Shown here: positions 1 to 6,129 of the stretch, piece by piece | Layout: each line of letters begins with the position of its first letter | Numbering within the stretch: the stretch's first letter is position 1 | Origin: Desulfamplus sp. | GTDB taxonomy: Bacteria > Desulfobacterota > Desulfobacteria > Desulfobacterales > Desulfobacteraceae | Assembly (NCBI GenBank): GCA_015232935.1 | Contig: JADFYT010000029.1 | Location: 1 to 13,879 of the forward strand | DNA: 13,879 bases | Direction of reading: 5' to 3' | Translations under genes and position numbers: made by a program | Notes under the pieces: model-generated | Databases searched by the model: none | What the model was told of the DNA's origin: nothing | The model's input: the letters and a program-made list of their open reading frames with translations, nothing else

Positions 1-252
1 AATGCCGTTGTTGGCACCCATGGCCATCTCGCGTCTTAGAACCTCTTCAGATTCGCTGTCACCGACAGTTACCACGGTCACATTTCCTCCGACCTTGTCA
101 ACAATCTGAATAGCCTCTTCAACCGCATAGTTATCCCACTCATTCACGGAATAAACCAGATCATCACGATCAAGGTCATTGCCGGCACTGTTGAGCTGAA
201 ATTCATTCTCAGCAGTATCCGGAACACGCTTGACACATACCAAAATCTCCAT
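1..252 (-). CDS. etfB: Electron transfer flavoprotein beta subunit, N-terminal part (runs off the window)
   Basis: EtfB pairs with EtfA to form the FAD/AMP-binding electron transfer flavoprotein, which accepts electrons from acyl-CoA dehydrogenases in the cytoplasm. The 84 residues visible begin MEILVCVKRVPDT, the classic EtfB N-terminus, and continue with VNEWDNYAVEEAIQI and the beta strand VTVVTVGDSESEEVLRREMAMGA, typical of the adenine-nucleotide-binding fold. Full-length EtfB is usually about 250 residues, so roughly two thirds lie beyond the left edge. The ATG at 252 is preceded by a strong GGAGG about five bases upstream. The gene lies 127 bp downstream of the EMO gene on the same strand, so the two are probably co-transcribed, with etfA expected next. 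The family call is very likely right; the specific dehydrogenase partner cannot be read from this fragment. Confidence 0.93.
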   Translation of the reverse strand, partial: MEILVCVKRVPDTAENEFQLNSAGNDLDRDDLVYSVNEWDNYAVEEAIQIVDKVGGNVTVVTVGDSESEEVLRREMAMGANNGI

Positions 253-308
253 TGTTACCTCCAGATAAAGTTAAATAGACTTCCTGCAGAACCGGCTTTT
301 GACCATTG

Positions 309-341
309 ATCTTGCTTGATGAACAGCAAGTCATGCAAGAT
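309..341 (-). repeat. Intergenic inverted repeat between the EMO gene and etfB
   Basis: Two alternative pairings are visible: ATCTTGC (309-315) with GCAAGAT (335-341), and the tighter CTTGCT (311-316) with AGCAAG (325-330) around an 8-nt loop. No T-run follows in the minus-strand direction, so this is not an obvious terminator. It could be a processing or stabilising hairpin in an EMO-etfB transcript, or chance. Confidence 0.3.
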
Positions 342-379
342 GTCCAATGTTTAGATATATACAAAAAACATCTTTAAAT

Positions 380-2449
380 TTAAGCCATATGCTGGACAAT
401 CAGCTCTGTAAAATCTATTGCCTTCATTTCGCCTTCCTTGCCAGCCACTTTAATTGCATCCTGAATATTAACCAGACAGAATGGACAGGCAGTCACTATA
501 ACCGTTGCACCGGCTTCAGCAGCCATTTGCACCCTTAGAACGCCCATTCTGGTCTCCTCTTCAGGTTCATAGAAGAGCATAAGGCCTCCACCACCGCAGC
601 AAAAGGATCTGTCCCTGCTCTTTTCAAGCTCAACCCTGTTGAGATTTTTTATTGCATCAAGGGCTTCTCTTGGATCCTCGTAAACACCATTGTGTCTTCC
701 AAGATAGCAAGGATCATGATAGACATAAACACTTTCAGGCTCCTGGGCTGCCTTGAGTGCCAAGGCTCCGGACTTGATCTTCTCTGTAATGACCTGGCTT
801 ACATGCCTTACAGGAGGCAGATCCCTATAGTCGTTTTTAAGGGCATTATAGGCATGGGGGTCTGCGGTTACAATCTGTTTGACTCCGGACTCAAGAATTG
901 CTTCGGTGTTCTGTGATTTGAGATCCTGAAACAGCATCTCCTCTCCAAACCTTAGAACCTCGTTGCCGCTGTCTTTTTCGGCCTTGCCAAGTATGCCAAA
1001 GTCAACTCCCGCACGAGTCAGAATCCTTGCGGTGTTCTGGGCAACTGTTTTGATATTATCATCAAAGGATGTGATACTATCTACAAAAAACAGGGTATCG
1101 GCAGTTTCATCTTTTTCCAGAACCTTTACGCCGCACTCTGCTGCGAACTCTTTGTCTGTGCTCCAGTCAGCCCGTTTTTTCTCCATGATTCCATAAGGGT
1201 TGCCACGTTTTTCAAGAGCCTTGAGGGGTTTCTGGAGAGTCTGAGGCACCATTCCCTCATCAACCATACCTCTTCTTAGATCAACCATCTTGTCAATATA
1301 CTCTATGCCAAGAGGACACTCCTGCTCACACGCTCCGCAGGTGGTACAAGACCATATTTCATCTTCTGAATAGATATCTTCCACAAGCATTTTACTTTTA
1401 TAGATTGCTCCTGACTTGATAGGATAGTTTCTGAATATAAGGTCTCTTGCCTTTATGGTTATAAACCTTGGTGAGAGAGGTCTGCCAACAGCATTGGCGG
1501 GACATTGATCCGAACATCTTCCACAATCTGCACATGAGTAAAAATCAAGCATGTGCTTCCATGTGAAATCCTCAAGTTTCTTTACGCCAAGGGACTCAAG
1601 GTTATCCAGTTCATCTTCGCTAACACCATGAACAACCGGCTTGATATTACCTTTTTGGACCCGCATGAAAAACACATTGAAGACAGATGTGATAACATGA
1701 AAATGTTTGCCCATCGGCAGAAAGCATAAGAAAAAGAAAAAGGTAAGGTCATGGATATAGTACATTACAATATGAAGCCACTGAAGAGTACTGTGGGCAA
1801 ATCCGGATACCATTTCTCTGAATATCCAGACCAGGGAAAGAGGTGCTAAAAATTCAGCATGGCCTGTGTGTCGCATCTCGGCCGCAAGCTCTGTAGCCTC
1901 AAAAAGGCTCTCGGATATCATTAGGGTAGAGATGACACCAAGGACAAATACAGCCTCTGCCGTGTGATCCTTGCCATATTGTGCAGGAACTTCATATCTC
2001 GCTGGTCTTACGATACCCCTTCTGACTGCGGCGACAACACAGGCTATCAGAACACCGGTAGCGGCATAGTCCTTGAAAAAATTATAGACATCTCCAATTA
2101 CGCCATTGAATCCTGGCAGAACGAAATCGCTTGAGACACCTATTATAACAAGTGATATTGATCGGATAGAGAGCACAAGAAATCCCGCAAAGATCACGAT
2201 ATGAAGAACGCCTGCCACCATATATCGAGGCTGGCGTATCTGACCAAGCCATATAAAGAAAAGATTTTTCAGACGTTCCGGAATATTATCAAAACGGCTA
2301 TCAGGGGCTGCCCGCACTAAAGGTGCCAAGCGTCTGGCCATGATATAGGTAAAAAGGGCAACCCCGATCACGGGTATCAAGACTGACAGAATGGCAGCAG
2401 GAAAAAAACCAAATAACTTGAAATTTGCTGGTCCAATCAATGGTGACAT
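380..2449 (-). CDS. ETF:menaquinone oxidoreductase-type membrane iron-sulfur protein (EMO; NarI-like plus HdrD-like)
   Basis: This 689-residue membrane oxidoreductase probably takes electrons from reduced ETF and passes them to menaquinone. The first 265 or so residues are hydrophobic, with about five to six membrane segments (around 13-37, 78-104, 126-142, 164-182, 203-246) and several histidines that could bind haem b, as in NarI-like domains. Two classical 4Fe-4S motifs follow: C306/C309/C312/C316 and C368/C371/C374/C378. The C-terminal half resembles HdrD, with two CCG-type domains. The second is intact (C581, C617-C618, C655, C658; spacing CX35CCX36CXXC), matching the motif for a non-cubane 4Fe-4S cluster. 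The first has lost its cysteines (DSG near 493, DPHA near 530). The ATG start has GGAG eight bases upstream. The position directly before etfB supports the role. The family is known from Geobacter and syntrophic fatty-acid oxidisers; the exact acceptor here is inferred. Confidence 0.88.
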   Translation of the reverse strand: MSPLIGPANFKLFGFFPAAILSVLIPVIGVALFTYIMARRLAPLVRAAPDSRFDNIPERLKNLFFIWLGQIRQPRYMVAGVLHIVIFAGFLVLSIRSISLVIIGVSSDFVLPGFNGVIGDVYNFFKDYAATGVLIACVVAAVRRGIVRPARYEVPAQYGKDHTAEAVFVLGVISTLMISESLFEATELAAEMRHTGHAEFLAPLSLVWIFREMVSGFAHSTLQWLHIVMYYIHDLTFFFFLCFLPMGKHFHVITSVFNVFFMRVQKGNIKPVVHGVSEDELDNLESLGVKKLEDFTWKHMLDFYSCADCGRCSDQCPANAVGRPLSPRFITIKARDLIFRNYPIKSGAIYKSKMLVEDIYSEDEIWSCTTCGACEQECPLGIEYIDKMVDLRRGMVDEGMVPQTLQKPLKALEKRGNPYGIMEKKRADWSTDKEFAAECGVKVLEKDETADTLFFVDSITSFDDNIKTVAQNTARILTRAGVDFGILGKAEKDSGNEVLRFGEEMLFQDLKSQNTEAILESGVKQIVTADPHAYNALKNDYRDLPPVRHVSQVITEKIKSGALALKAAQEPESVYVYHDPCYLGRHNGVYEDPREALDAIKNLNRVELEKSRDRSFCCGGGGLMLFYEPEEETRMGVLRVQMAAEAGATVIVTACPFCLVNIQDAIKVAGKEGEMKAIDFTELIVQHMA

Positions 2450-2511
2450 GATGTTACTCCATAAATAAAAAAATAATTAATAAATTAATGCCAAGCTACA
2501 CTATTGTTTAA

Positions 2512-2530
2512 CAAATGAATTTCTATTCAA
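2512..2530. promoter_or_regulatory. FadR-like operator upstream of the EMO gene
   Basis: The imperfect palindrome ATGAAT-N4-ATTCAA lies 66 bp upstream of the EMO start codon. It matches the operator at the tetR promoter in 13 of 16 positions and shares the longer CAAATGAATTT left half. Against the Bacillus subtilis FadR box as I remember it (TGAATGAMTANTCATTCA), it agrees at about 13 of 18 positions. It is probably bound by the TetR/FadR protein encoded just upstream. Confidence 0.55.
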
Positions 2531-2533
2531 TGA

Positions 2534-2563
2534 CTTACATTGACTCAAGGCTTTAATGGACAA
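2534..2563 (-). promoter_or_regulatory. Weak candidate promoter for the EMO-etf operon
   Basis: On the minus strand, TTGTCC (2558-2563) and TGTAAG (2534-2539) are separated by 18 bp. Each matches the sigma-70 consensus in 4 of 6 positions. The start would fall in or next to the FadR-like operator at 2512-2530, the same geometry as at the much better tetR promoter. This is the main reason for listing it. A minus-strand T7 run at about 2614-2620 could end tetR transcription, but no strong stem precedes it. Confidence 0.28.
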
Positions 2564-2662
2564 TATGCCAAAGGTCAAGAAAAAAGATCATTTACCTTAT
2601 ATATTGCATTCATAAAAAAATCGCCAAAACAACTCGGTGCCTTGTAGTCAGGTTGGTTGCCT

Positions 2663-3274
2663 CTATATATTATTTTTAGTGCCGTTTTTGGTCTCACTCT
2701 TGATTCCATTTAAATACAGGTCAACCAAAGGATCTCCCATTGCAACAAGATCATATTTGCCATCCGCAGCAACCCAGGTATTTACGACACCTTCAACCGC
2801 CCCTATAATAAAACGCTTTACAAGTCCCACAAAAAGATCCTGACGCATGCTTCCCTCCATCTGGCCCTGCTCGATTATCTCCGAGAGGAACTCCAGATAC
2901 ATCTTGGAAACATCTTTCACCTGAAGAGCTATATCTCTTCGATATCTCACTTCAGACTGAAAAATAACAGCCATGTTCATATCATTCTGAAACTCCTGCA
3001 GATGACATTTGATCAAACCTCTGAGTTTCAATTCAGCGGTTTCACACTCATCAACAACCTGTCTCATCTTCTCAAAAAAGACGGAAGTTTTAAACTCAAG
3101 AAACTGATACAAAATATCGTCTTTATTTTTAAAATACAAGTAAATGGTGCCATCTGCAACACCAGCCTCTGACGCGATCTGCGATATGGTCGATTTATAA
3201 AAACCAAGCCTGGCAAAAACAGCTCCCGCACTCTCCAGAATTGCATAGTATTTATCTGTCTTCTCTTTCTGCAA
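2663..3274 (-). CDS. TetR-family transcriptional regulator, FadR/YsiA type
   Basis: This 203-residue repressor has an N-terminal helix-turn-helix (about residues 28-47) with the segment EAGVADGTIYLYFKNKDDIL, nearly identical to Bacillus subtilis FadR (YsiA). The rest aligns with the YsiA-type ligand-binding domain, including the late motif TTWV/NTWV...KYDLVA. In Bacillus this family represses beta-oxidation and etf genes and releases DNA on binding long-chain acyl-CoA. It reads toward the EMO and etfB genes, 213 bp from the EMO start. The start is TTG at 3274, preceded by AGGGTGA at a 7-nt spacing; I see no ATG that would keep the full N-terminal helix. A strong promoter with a palindromic operator at the presumed start site suggests autorepression. 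The family call is firm; the ligand is inferred. Confidence 0.88.
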   Translation of the reverse strand: MQKEKTDKYYAILESAGAVFARLGFYKSTISQIASEAGVADGTIYLYFKNKDDILYQFLEFKTSVFFEKMRQVVDECETAELKLRGLIKCHLQEFQNDMNMAVIFQSEVRYRRDIALQVKDVSKMYLEFLSEIIEQGQMEGSMRQDLFVGLVKRFIIGAVEGVVNTWVAADGKYDLVAMGDPLVDLYLNGIKSETKNGTKNNI

Positions 3275-3341
3275 TGGACAATCACCCTAACTTGGCATCA
3301 ATTAATACAAGCAACAAACAGCCCTGACCTCAAACAGTTGT

Positions 3342-3360
3342 CAAATGAATTTTCATTCAT
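3342..3360. promoter_or_regulatory. FadR-like operator at the tetR promoter
   Basis: A perfect 6-bp inverted repeat, ATGAAT-TTTC-ATTCAT (3345-3360), has an extended form CAAATGAATTTTCATTCA that agrees with the remembered Bacillus FadR box at about 15 of 18 positions. It begins three bases downstream of the tetR -10 hexamer and so covers the predicted transcription start, as expected for a repressor site. A related copy lies upstream of the EMO gene. Confidence 0.65.
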
Positions 3361-3362
3361 AC

Positions 3363-3390
3363 ATTATCAAATTTTTTTTAACTGTGTCAA
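3363..3390 (-). promoter_or_regulatory. Sigma-70-type promoter of the tetR/fadR-like gene
   Basis: On the minus strand there is a perfect -35 TTGACA (3385-3390), a 16-bp A/T-rich spacer, and GATAAT (3363-3368). Transcription would start near 3356, inside the palindromic operator, leaving a leader of about 80 nt before the TTG start. This is the best-scoring promoter I could find in the window by eye. Confidence 0.65.
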
Positions 3391-3544
3391 GTGAAGAAAC
3401 AAGTTTTTAACAAAAATGGCAAAAATAATTTTATTAAATAATTTCAAATAATTGATAAACATTGCATATCAAAAATTATTATTTCAAAACTTCGTTTATA
3501 CTTTCAGATTCTACAAAAACCACCATGAAGGAAAATTCATTTAG

Positions 3545-3586
3545 AGGCCAACGCCTTATTTTTTAGGCCAGTCGCTTGATTTTTTA
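3545..3586 (+). repeat. Imperfect tandem repeat in the aldolase leader
   Basis: Two adjoining copies of about 21-22 nt are visible: AGGCCAACGCCTTATTTTTTA (3545-3565) and a second starting AGGCCAGTCGCTTG and ending ATTTTTTA (3565-3586). Each copy is a GC-rich head followed by a T-run, and the first head can fold into a minimal AGGC/GCCT stem. If transcribed toward the aldolase, the repeats could form weak attenuator-like elements. This is unproven. Confidence 0.5.
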
Positions 3587-3673
3587 CTGATTCCATGCAA
3601 AAACGGCAGATAATAGAAGAATGTCCGTTATCTTGAACAATAAGCAACCATTAAAAATCACCAAGGAGGGGCT

Positions 3674-4966
3674 ATGTCATACAGTTCAATCACCGGAAAG
3701 GATTTTAGAACAGCACTTGAGTCAGGCAGACCCGAAAACATCAAAAGACTGTTTCCCAACTCCCAGGCACTTATTGTTAGCGGGAAATATATTGACAGGG
3801 CCATGATTAAAAAAGGCAAAGCCATGACTATTGCAGCCAATGGAAGAAACCATTTTGTTCTTAAAGGGGCATTGATGGCTGCCCAGCGTGCCAATGCATC
3901 AATCATTATTGAGATCGCCCGTTCAGAAGGAGGTACCGCTGCCTATTGCCCCGTTAGCCTGTGGAACATAGCAAGACATGTGGATGCCCTTTGCAATGAA
4001 CTGGAAATCAAAGTTCCGGTGGCAATTCATGCAGATCACTTTGGAATCAAGAGTCTTGACGAGATTGAGCAGGCAAAAATTGAAATAACCTCCCTTTTTG
4101 ATGCAGGCATTACATCAATTGCCATTGATGCCTCTCATCTGCCAGATGCCCAGAATCTGCTTGCAAATCTTGAACTGAAACCCTTTGTTCCCAACTGGGC
4201 AGGCCTTGAGACTGAAGTCGGTGAAATAAAAGGCAAATTCGGTCTTTCAACCGCAGAAGAGGCTCTTTTTTTGGTACAGGGACTCAATGCCCACGAAATA
4301 TTTCCAAACTGGATTGCCTTGAACAACGGCACTACCCACGGTATCGAAGATAGCGGAACCGGCATAAATGTAGAGATGACAAAACAGATACACGAGGCTT
4401 TGGCAAAATACAATGTATCTGGAGCCCAGCATGGCACATCCGGCAACAGCTCTGCAAAACTTATGGAAATAGCAAAAAATACCCGCACCACCAAGGCAAA
4501 TGTAGCCACTGCCCTTCAAATGATATCATGGGGTGTAGAGGTTAACGATTTTGGAAATGCCATACTTGACAGCAATGGAAACTTTATCAAACAACAGGAC
4601 AAGGGGGTTAATGAACAAACCTGGAACAAGATGCTTGCACATGCCCAAAAGCATAATCTCAAGGCAGGTGATTTCAAGAAGCTAAATCTTCCGTTTGAAA
4701 ACATCTTTCTTGCCCAGCCAAGGGAGATACGCGACCGCATGGCAAAGGGTGTAGAGGATTTTGTCTATAACATGCTGATCAATGTTTTTAATGCCGGAGA
4801 TACAGCACCAATTGCGGTTGAGGATATAATCCAGACCGGTATGCCGGATCCTGGGCATAAATCTGCAAGAATTGAAAATCCTGAGGAGTGGACAAAAGAG
4901 GAGATTCTCCGTAAAGGGGCATTAATCCAGACTGAAAAAGGTCCAAGCGGTAATTTTGACGATTAA
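3674..4966 (+). CDS. fba: Class II (zinc-dependent) fructose-bisphosphate aldolase
   Basis: This 430-residue cytoplasmic aldolase is expected to cleave or form fructose 1,6-bisphosphate from dihydroxyacetone phosphate and glyceraldehyde 3-phosphate, in glycolysis or gluconeogenesis. Class II hallmarks appear in order: IHADHFG (catalytic D121, zinc ligand H122), GLETEVGEIKG (E179/E181), NNGTTHGIE (H222) and SGAQHGTSGNSS (H253), then GVEVNDFGNAIL near 288-297 in place of the usual KINxxTD loop. It is longer than the 300-360 residues of common bacterial class II enzymes, with an extended C-terminus. I regard this as the long subtype seen in some deltaproteobacteria. The ATG at 3674 has an excellent AAGGAGGGG site. 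It stands alone, divergent from tetR. Tagatose-bisphosphate or another ketose bisphosphate as substrate cannot be excluded. Confidence 0.87.
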   Translation: MSYSSITGKDFRTALESGRPENIKRLFPNSQALIVSGKYIDRAMIKKGKAMTIAANGRNHFVLKGALMAAQRANASIIIEIARSEGGTAAYCPVSLWNIARHVDALCNELEIKVPVAIHADHFGIKSLDEIEQAKIEITSLFDAGITSIAIDASHLPDAQNLLANLELKPFVPNWAGLETEVGEIKGKFGLSTAEEALFLVQGLNAHEIFPNWIALNNGTTHGIEDSGTGINVEMTKQIHEALAKYNVSGAQHGTSGNSSAKLMEIAKNTRTTKANVATALQMISWGVEVNDFGNAILDSNGNFIKQQDKGVNEQTWNKMLAHAQKHNLKAGDFKKLNLPFENIFLAQPREIRDRMAKGVEDFVYNMLINVFNAGDTAPIAVEDIIQTGMPDPGHKSARIENPEEWTKEEILRKGALIQTEKGPSGNFDD

Positions 4967-5056
4967 ACTTCCCGCAAAACTGGATTTTACTGCTTGACTG
5001 TGCTGGATGAAAAGTGAGTTCTGGAAGAATGCCTGTATTTTCATGTTAAACGGGCA

Positions 5057-5076
5057 TGATTGACATGTATCAATCA
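5057..5076. promoter_or_regulatory. Operator-like palindrome upstream of the flgM operon
   Basis: TGATTGA and TCAATCA form a perfect 7-bp inverted repeat around CATGTA. It sits about 30 bp upstream of the candidate -35, a usual distance for an activator or an upstream repressor site. No regulator is identifiable from the sequence. Confidence 0.35.
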
Positions 5077-5087
5077 CCCCCAAATAT

Positions 5088-5106
5088 AAAAATGATAGTC
5101 ATTTTC
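5088..5106. promoter_or_regulatory. Fur-box-like palindrome
   Basis: AAAATGA-TAG-TCATTTT (5089-5105) is a perfect 7-bp inverted repeat. Its core AATGATAGTCATT matches the classical Fur core AATGATAATCATT at 12 of 13 positions, and the 19-bp site matches at about 15. It overlaps the -35 of the candidate promoter at 5104-5132, a repressing position. Iron control of this operon is inference. Confidence 0.42.
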
Positions 5107-5132
5107 ACGGCAAAAAGTACGCTCATTATAAA
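5104..5132 (+). promoter_or_regulatory. Candidate promoter for the DVU0524-family/flgM operon
   Basis: TTCACG (5104-5109, 4 of 6) and TATAAA (5127-5132, 5 of 6) are separated by 17 bp. The start would be near 5139, giving a leader of about 150 nt that includes the 13-bp hairpin. No convincing sigma-28 promoter is visible for these flagellar genes. Confidence 0.42.
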
Positions 5133-5176
5133 AGAGTCAAAACTCAAAACCCCAGTGACCAGCCTCTATAAATAAG

Positions 5177-5215
5177 CGGTACTGCAAAATAGAGCATCAC
5201 ATTTTTGCAGTACCG
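5177..5215 (+). repeat. Perfect 13-bp inverted repeat (hairpin) in the leader of the flgM operon
   Basis: CGGTACTGCAAAA (5177-5189) is exactly complementary to TTTTGCAGTACCG (5203-5215), with a 13-nt loop. No T-run follows on the plus strand, so it is not a standard intrinsic terminator. It ends about 60 bases before the ribosome binding site. It may be a leader RNA structure, a protein site, or a member of a dispersed palindrome family in this genome. Confidence 0.7.
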
Positions 5216-5292
5216 TGTCCTGTGAATCCATAAAAAAATATTTCAGTTTTGACAAACAGTTGCCGATCAAGTGGATAAAGGAGAAAATCAAC

Positions 5293-5718
5293 ATGCAGAT
5301 TCCAGCATATCAAATACAAAATGTTCTCAAGGTTTACAGCAAGCAGTTAAGCCAGGGACGTGCAATTGCCAGAGATCAAAAAGCCGGCAATGATATTCAA
5401 TCTGCTGACAAAGTCAAAATTTCTGCGGAAGGCAAAAGGGCTGCAATCATAGAAAAAGTTGCCTCCAGTATTGTGGACAAAATCACAACTGTTGGCCCCC
5501 AGGAGGCTGTTGAAAAGGAAATCGCGGCACAGCTTGAAAAAGAGATGGGTGGTAAAATTGATTTCGTCAAAAGGAAAGGGGAAAAATTTACCTTTAACTC
5601 TATTGATGAACACAATCTAAAAAGCACGCAGACACTTTCTGTAGAAGATTCAAATTTTGTCCTAAAGCGGATGACACAACTGGCAAGGCAAGCGGCAGAC
5701 AATACCATGGAAATATAA
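5293..5718 (+). CDS. DVU0524-family FlgM-associated protein (conserved, function unknown)
   Basis: This 141-residue protein begins MQIPAYQIQNVLKVYSKQLSQGR, which I recognise as the N-terminus of the small DVU0524-type proteins found directly upstream of flgM in Desulfovibrio and relatives. The remainder is charged and helical, with a KVKISAEGKRAAIIEKVAS segment and no membrane segment or signal peptide. The reading frame is open upstream to a GTG at 5215, but the ATG at 5293 is preferred: AAAGGAG lies nine bases before it and the conserved region starts there. The flgM gene begins 16 bp after the stop, so the two form an operon. A role in flagellar regulation, perhaps as a partner of FlgM, is inferred from neighbourhood only. 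Confidence 0.8.
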   Translation: MQIPAYQIQNVLKVYSKQLSQGRAIARDQKAGNDIQSADKVKISAEGKRAAIIEKVASSIVDKITTVGPQEAVEKEIAAQLEKEMGGKIDFVKRKGEKFTFNSIDEHNLKSTQTLSVEDSNFVLKRMTQLARQAADNTMEI

Positions 5719-5734
5719 ACAAAGAGGTGGAGAC

Positions 5735-6028
5735 ATGAGAATCCAGCATCCCAACACAATATTTATTCCCAAAGCATATACCCAGGCAGAAAGCAGCAGA
5801 ACCCAACAGGTTACTCCTGCTGAACATGGCGTAAAAACCGGAAAAAGCGACAGCGTTACCCTTTCCAGCAAAACGCTTCAGCTTCAAAAAATTTCTGCTG
5901 CAATGGATATACCCCGGGAAAACAGAACTGAAAAAATCAATGCTCTCAAAGATTCAATCAACCGTGGAGAATACACCATTAACCCTGAAAAAATTGCTGA
6001 AAAAGTTCTAAACTCCTTTTACATCTGA
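5735..6028 (+). CDS. flgM: Negative regulator of flagellin synthesis FlgM (anti-sigma-28)
   Basis: FlgM binds sigma-28 (FliA) and holds back late flagellar transcription until the hook is finished, when FlgM is exported. The 97-residue product has the usual form: a disordered, polar N-terminal half, then SDSVTLSSKTLQLQKI and the sigma-binding helices RTEKINALKDSINRGEYTINPEKIAEKVLNSF. The length is normal for the family. The ATG at 5735 follows a GAGGTGGAG ribosome site. It follows the DVU0524-family gene by 16 bp. The usual flgN-flgK-flgL genes do not follow; a 504-bp non-coding stretch does, so this flagellar unit appears detached. Regulation may involve the palindromes upstream of the operon. 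Confidence 0.93.
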   Translation: MRIQHPNTIFIPKAYTQAESSRTQQVTPAEHGVKTGKSDSVTLSSKTLQLQKISAAMDIPRENRTEKINALKDSINRGEYTINPEKIAEKVLNSFYI

Positions 6029-6032
6029 CCCT

Positions 6033-6063
6033 GACAGGAAAAAAATTCCTCTGTCTGTGTTTT
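6033..6063 (+). terminator. Possible intrinsic terminator after flgM
   Basis: GACAG/CTGTC (6033-6037 with 6051-6055) plus GAA/TTC (6038-6040 with 6046-6048) form a bulged stem closed by an A5 loop, followed by TGTGTTTT. The stem is modest and the T-run short. Its position five bases after the flgM stop supports the call. Confidence 0.4.
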
Positions 6064-6129
6064 AGGCCGCATAACATTAAAAAAATCCCTATGTTATTAA
6101 TTTAAAACATAAAAAAACAAAACAGACAG
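6051..6129. repeat. Nested and competing inverted repeats downstream of flgM
   Basis: The outer pair is CTGTCTG(TG)TTTT (6051-6063) with AAAACAGACAG (6119-6129), complementary apart from a 2-nt insertion. Inside, ATAACAT (6071-6077) pairs with ATGTTAT (6091-6097), while TATGTT (6090-6095) can instead pair with AACATA (6106-6111). The two inner hairpins exclude each other. A structured 3' untranslated region or bidirectional terminator is possible. Confidence 0.45.

Larger units (their letters stand above)
3361..3673. other. Divergent intergenic region between tetR and the aldolase gene
   Basis: This is very A/T-rich DNA without a credible gene. The left end holds the tetR promoter. The centre (about 3410-3490) is runs of AATAATT-like sequence. 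On the plus strand a -10-like TATACT sits at 3497-3502 without a convincing -35; it is the best candidate for aldolase transcription that I see. The right part carries the imperfect tandem repeat at 3545-3586. The aldolase ribosome site AAGGAGG ends the region. Confidence 0.6.
4967..5292. other. Palindrome-rich intergenic region between fba and the flgM pair
   Basis: No credible gene is present. From left to right: no obvious fba terminator; a TGATTGA/TCAATCA palindrome at 5057-5076; a Fur-like box at 5088-5106 over the -35 of a candidate promoter; and a 13-bp perfect hairpin at 5177-5215. The last 77 bases lead to the ribosome site at about 5277. A GG-N10-GC spacing at 5109-5122 could be a poor sigma-54 site, but one such match is expected by chance in this length. 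Confidence 0.6.

Noticed and set aside
5109..5122. Sigma-54 promoter upstream of the DVU0524-family gene (GG-N10-GC)
   Set aside because: Only the spacing fits; the -12 element is ACGC and about one such match is expected by chance in the region.
5177..5215. Terminal inverted repeats of a miniature transposable element
   Set aside because: The arms are separated by only 13 nt and there is no target duplication or coding remnant, so a hairpin or protein site is more likely.
5215..5292. N-terminal extension of the DVU0524-family protein from GTG 5215
   Set aside because: The extra 26 codons begin at the last base of the perfect hairpin and lack family similarity; the ATG at 5293 has a good ribosome site and begins the conserved region.
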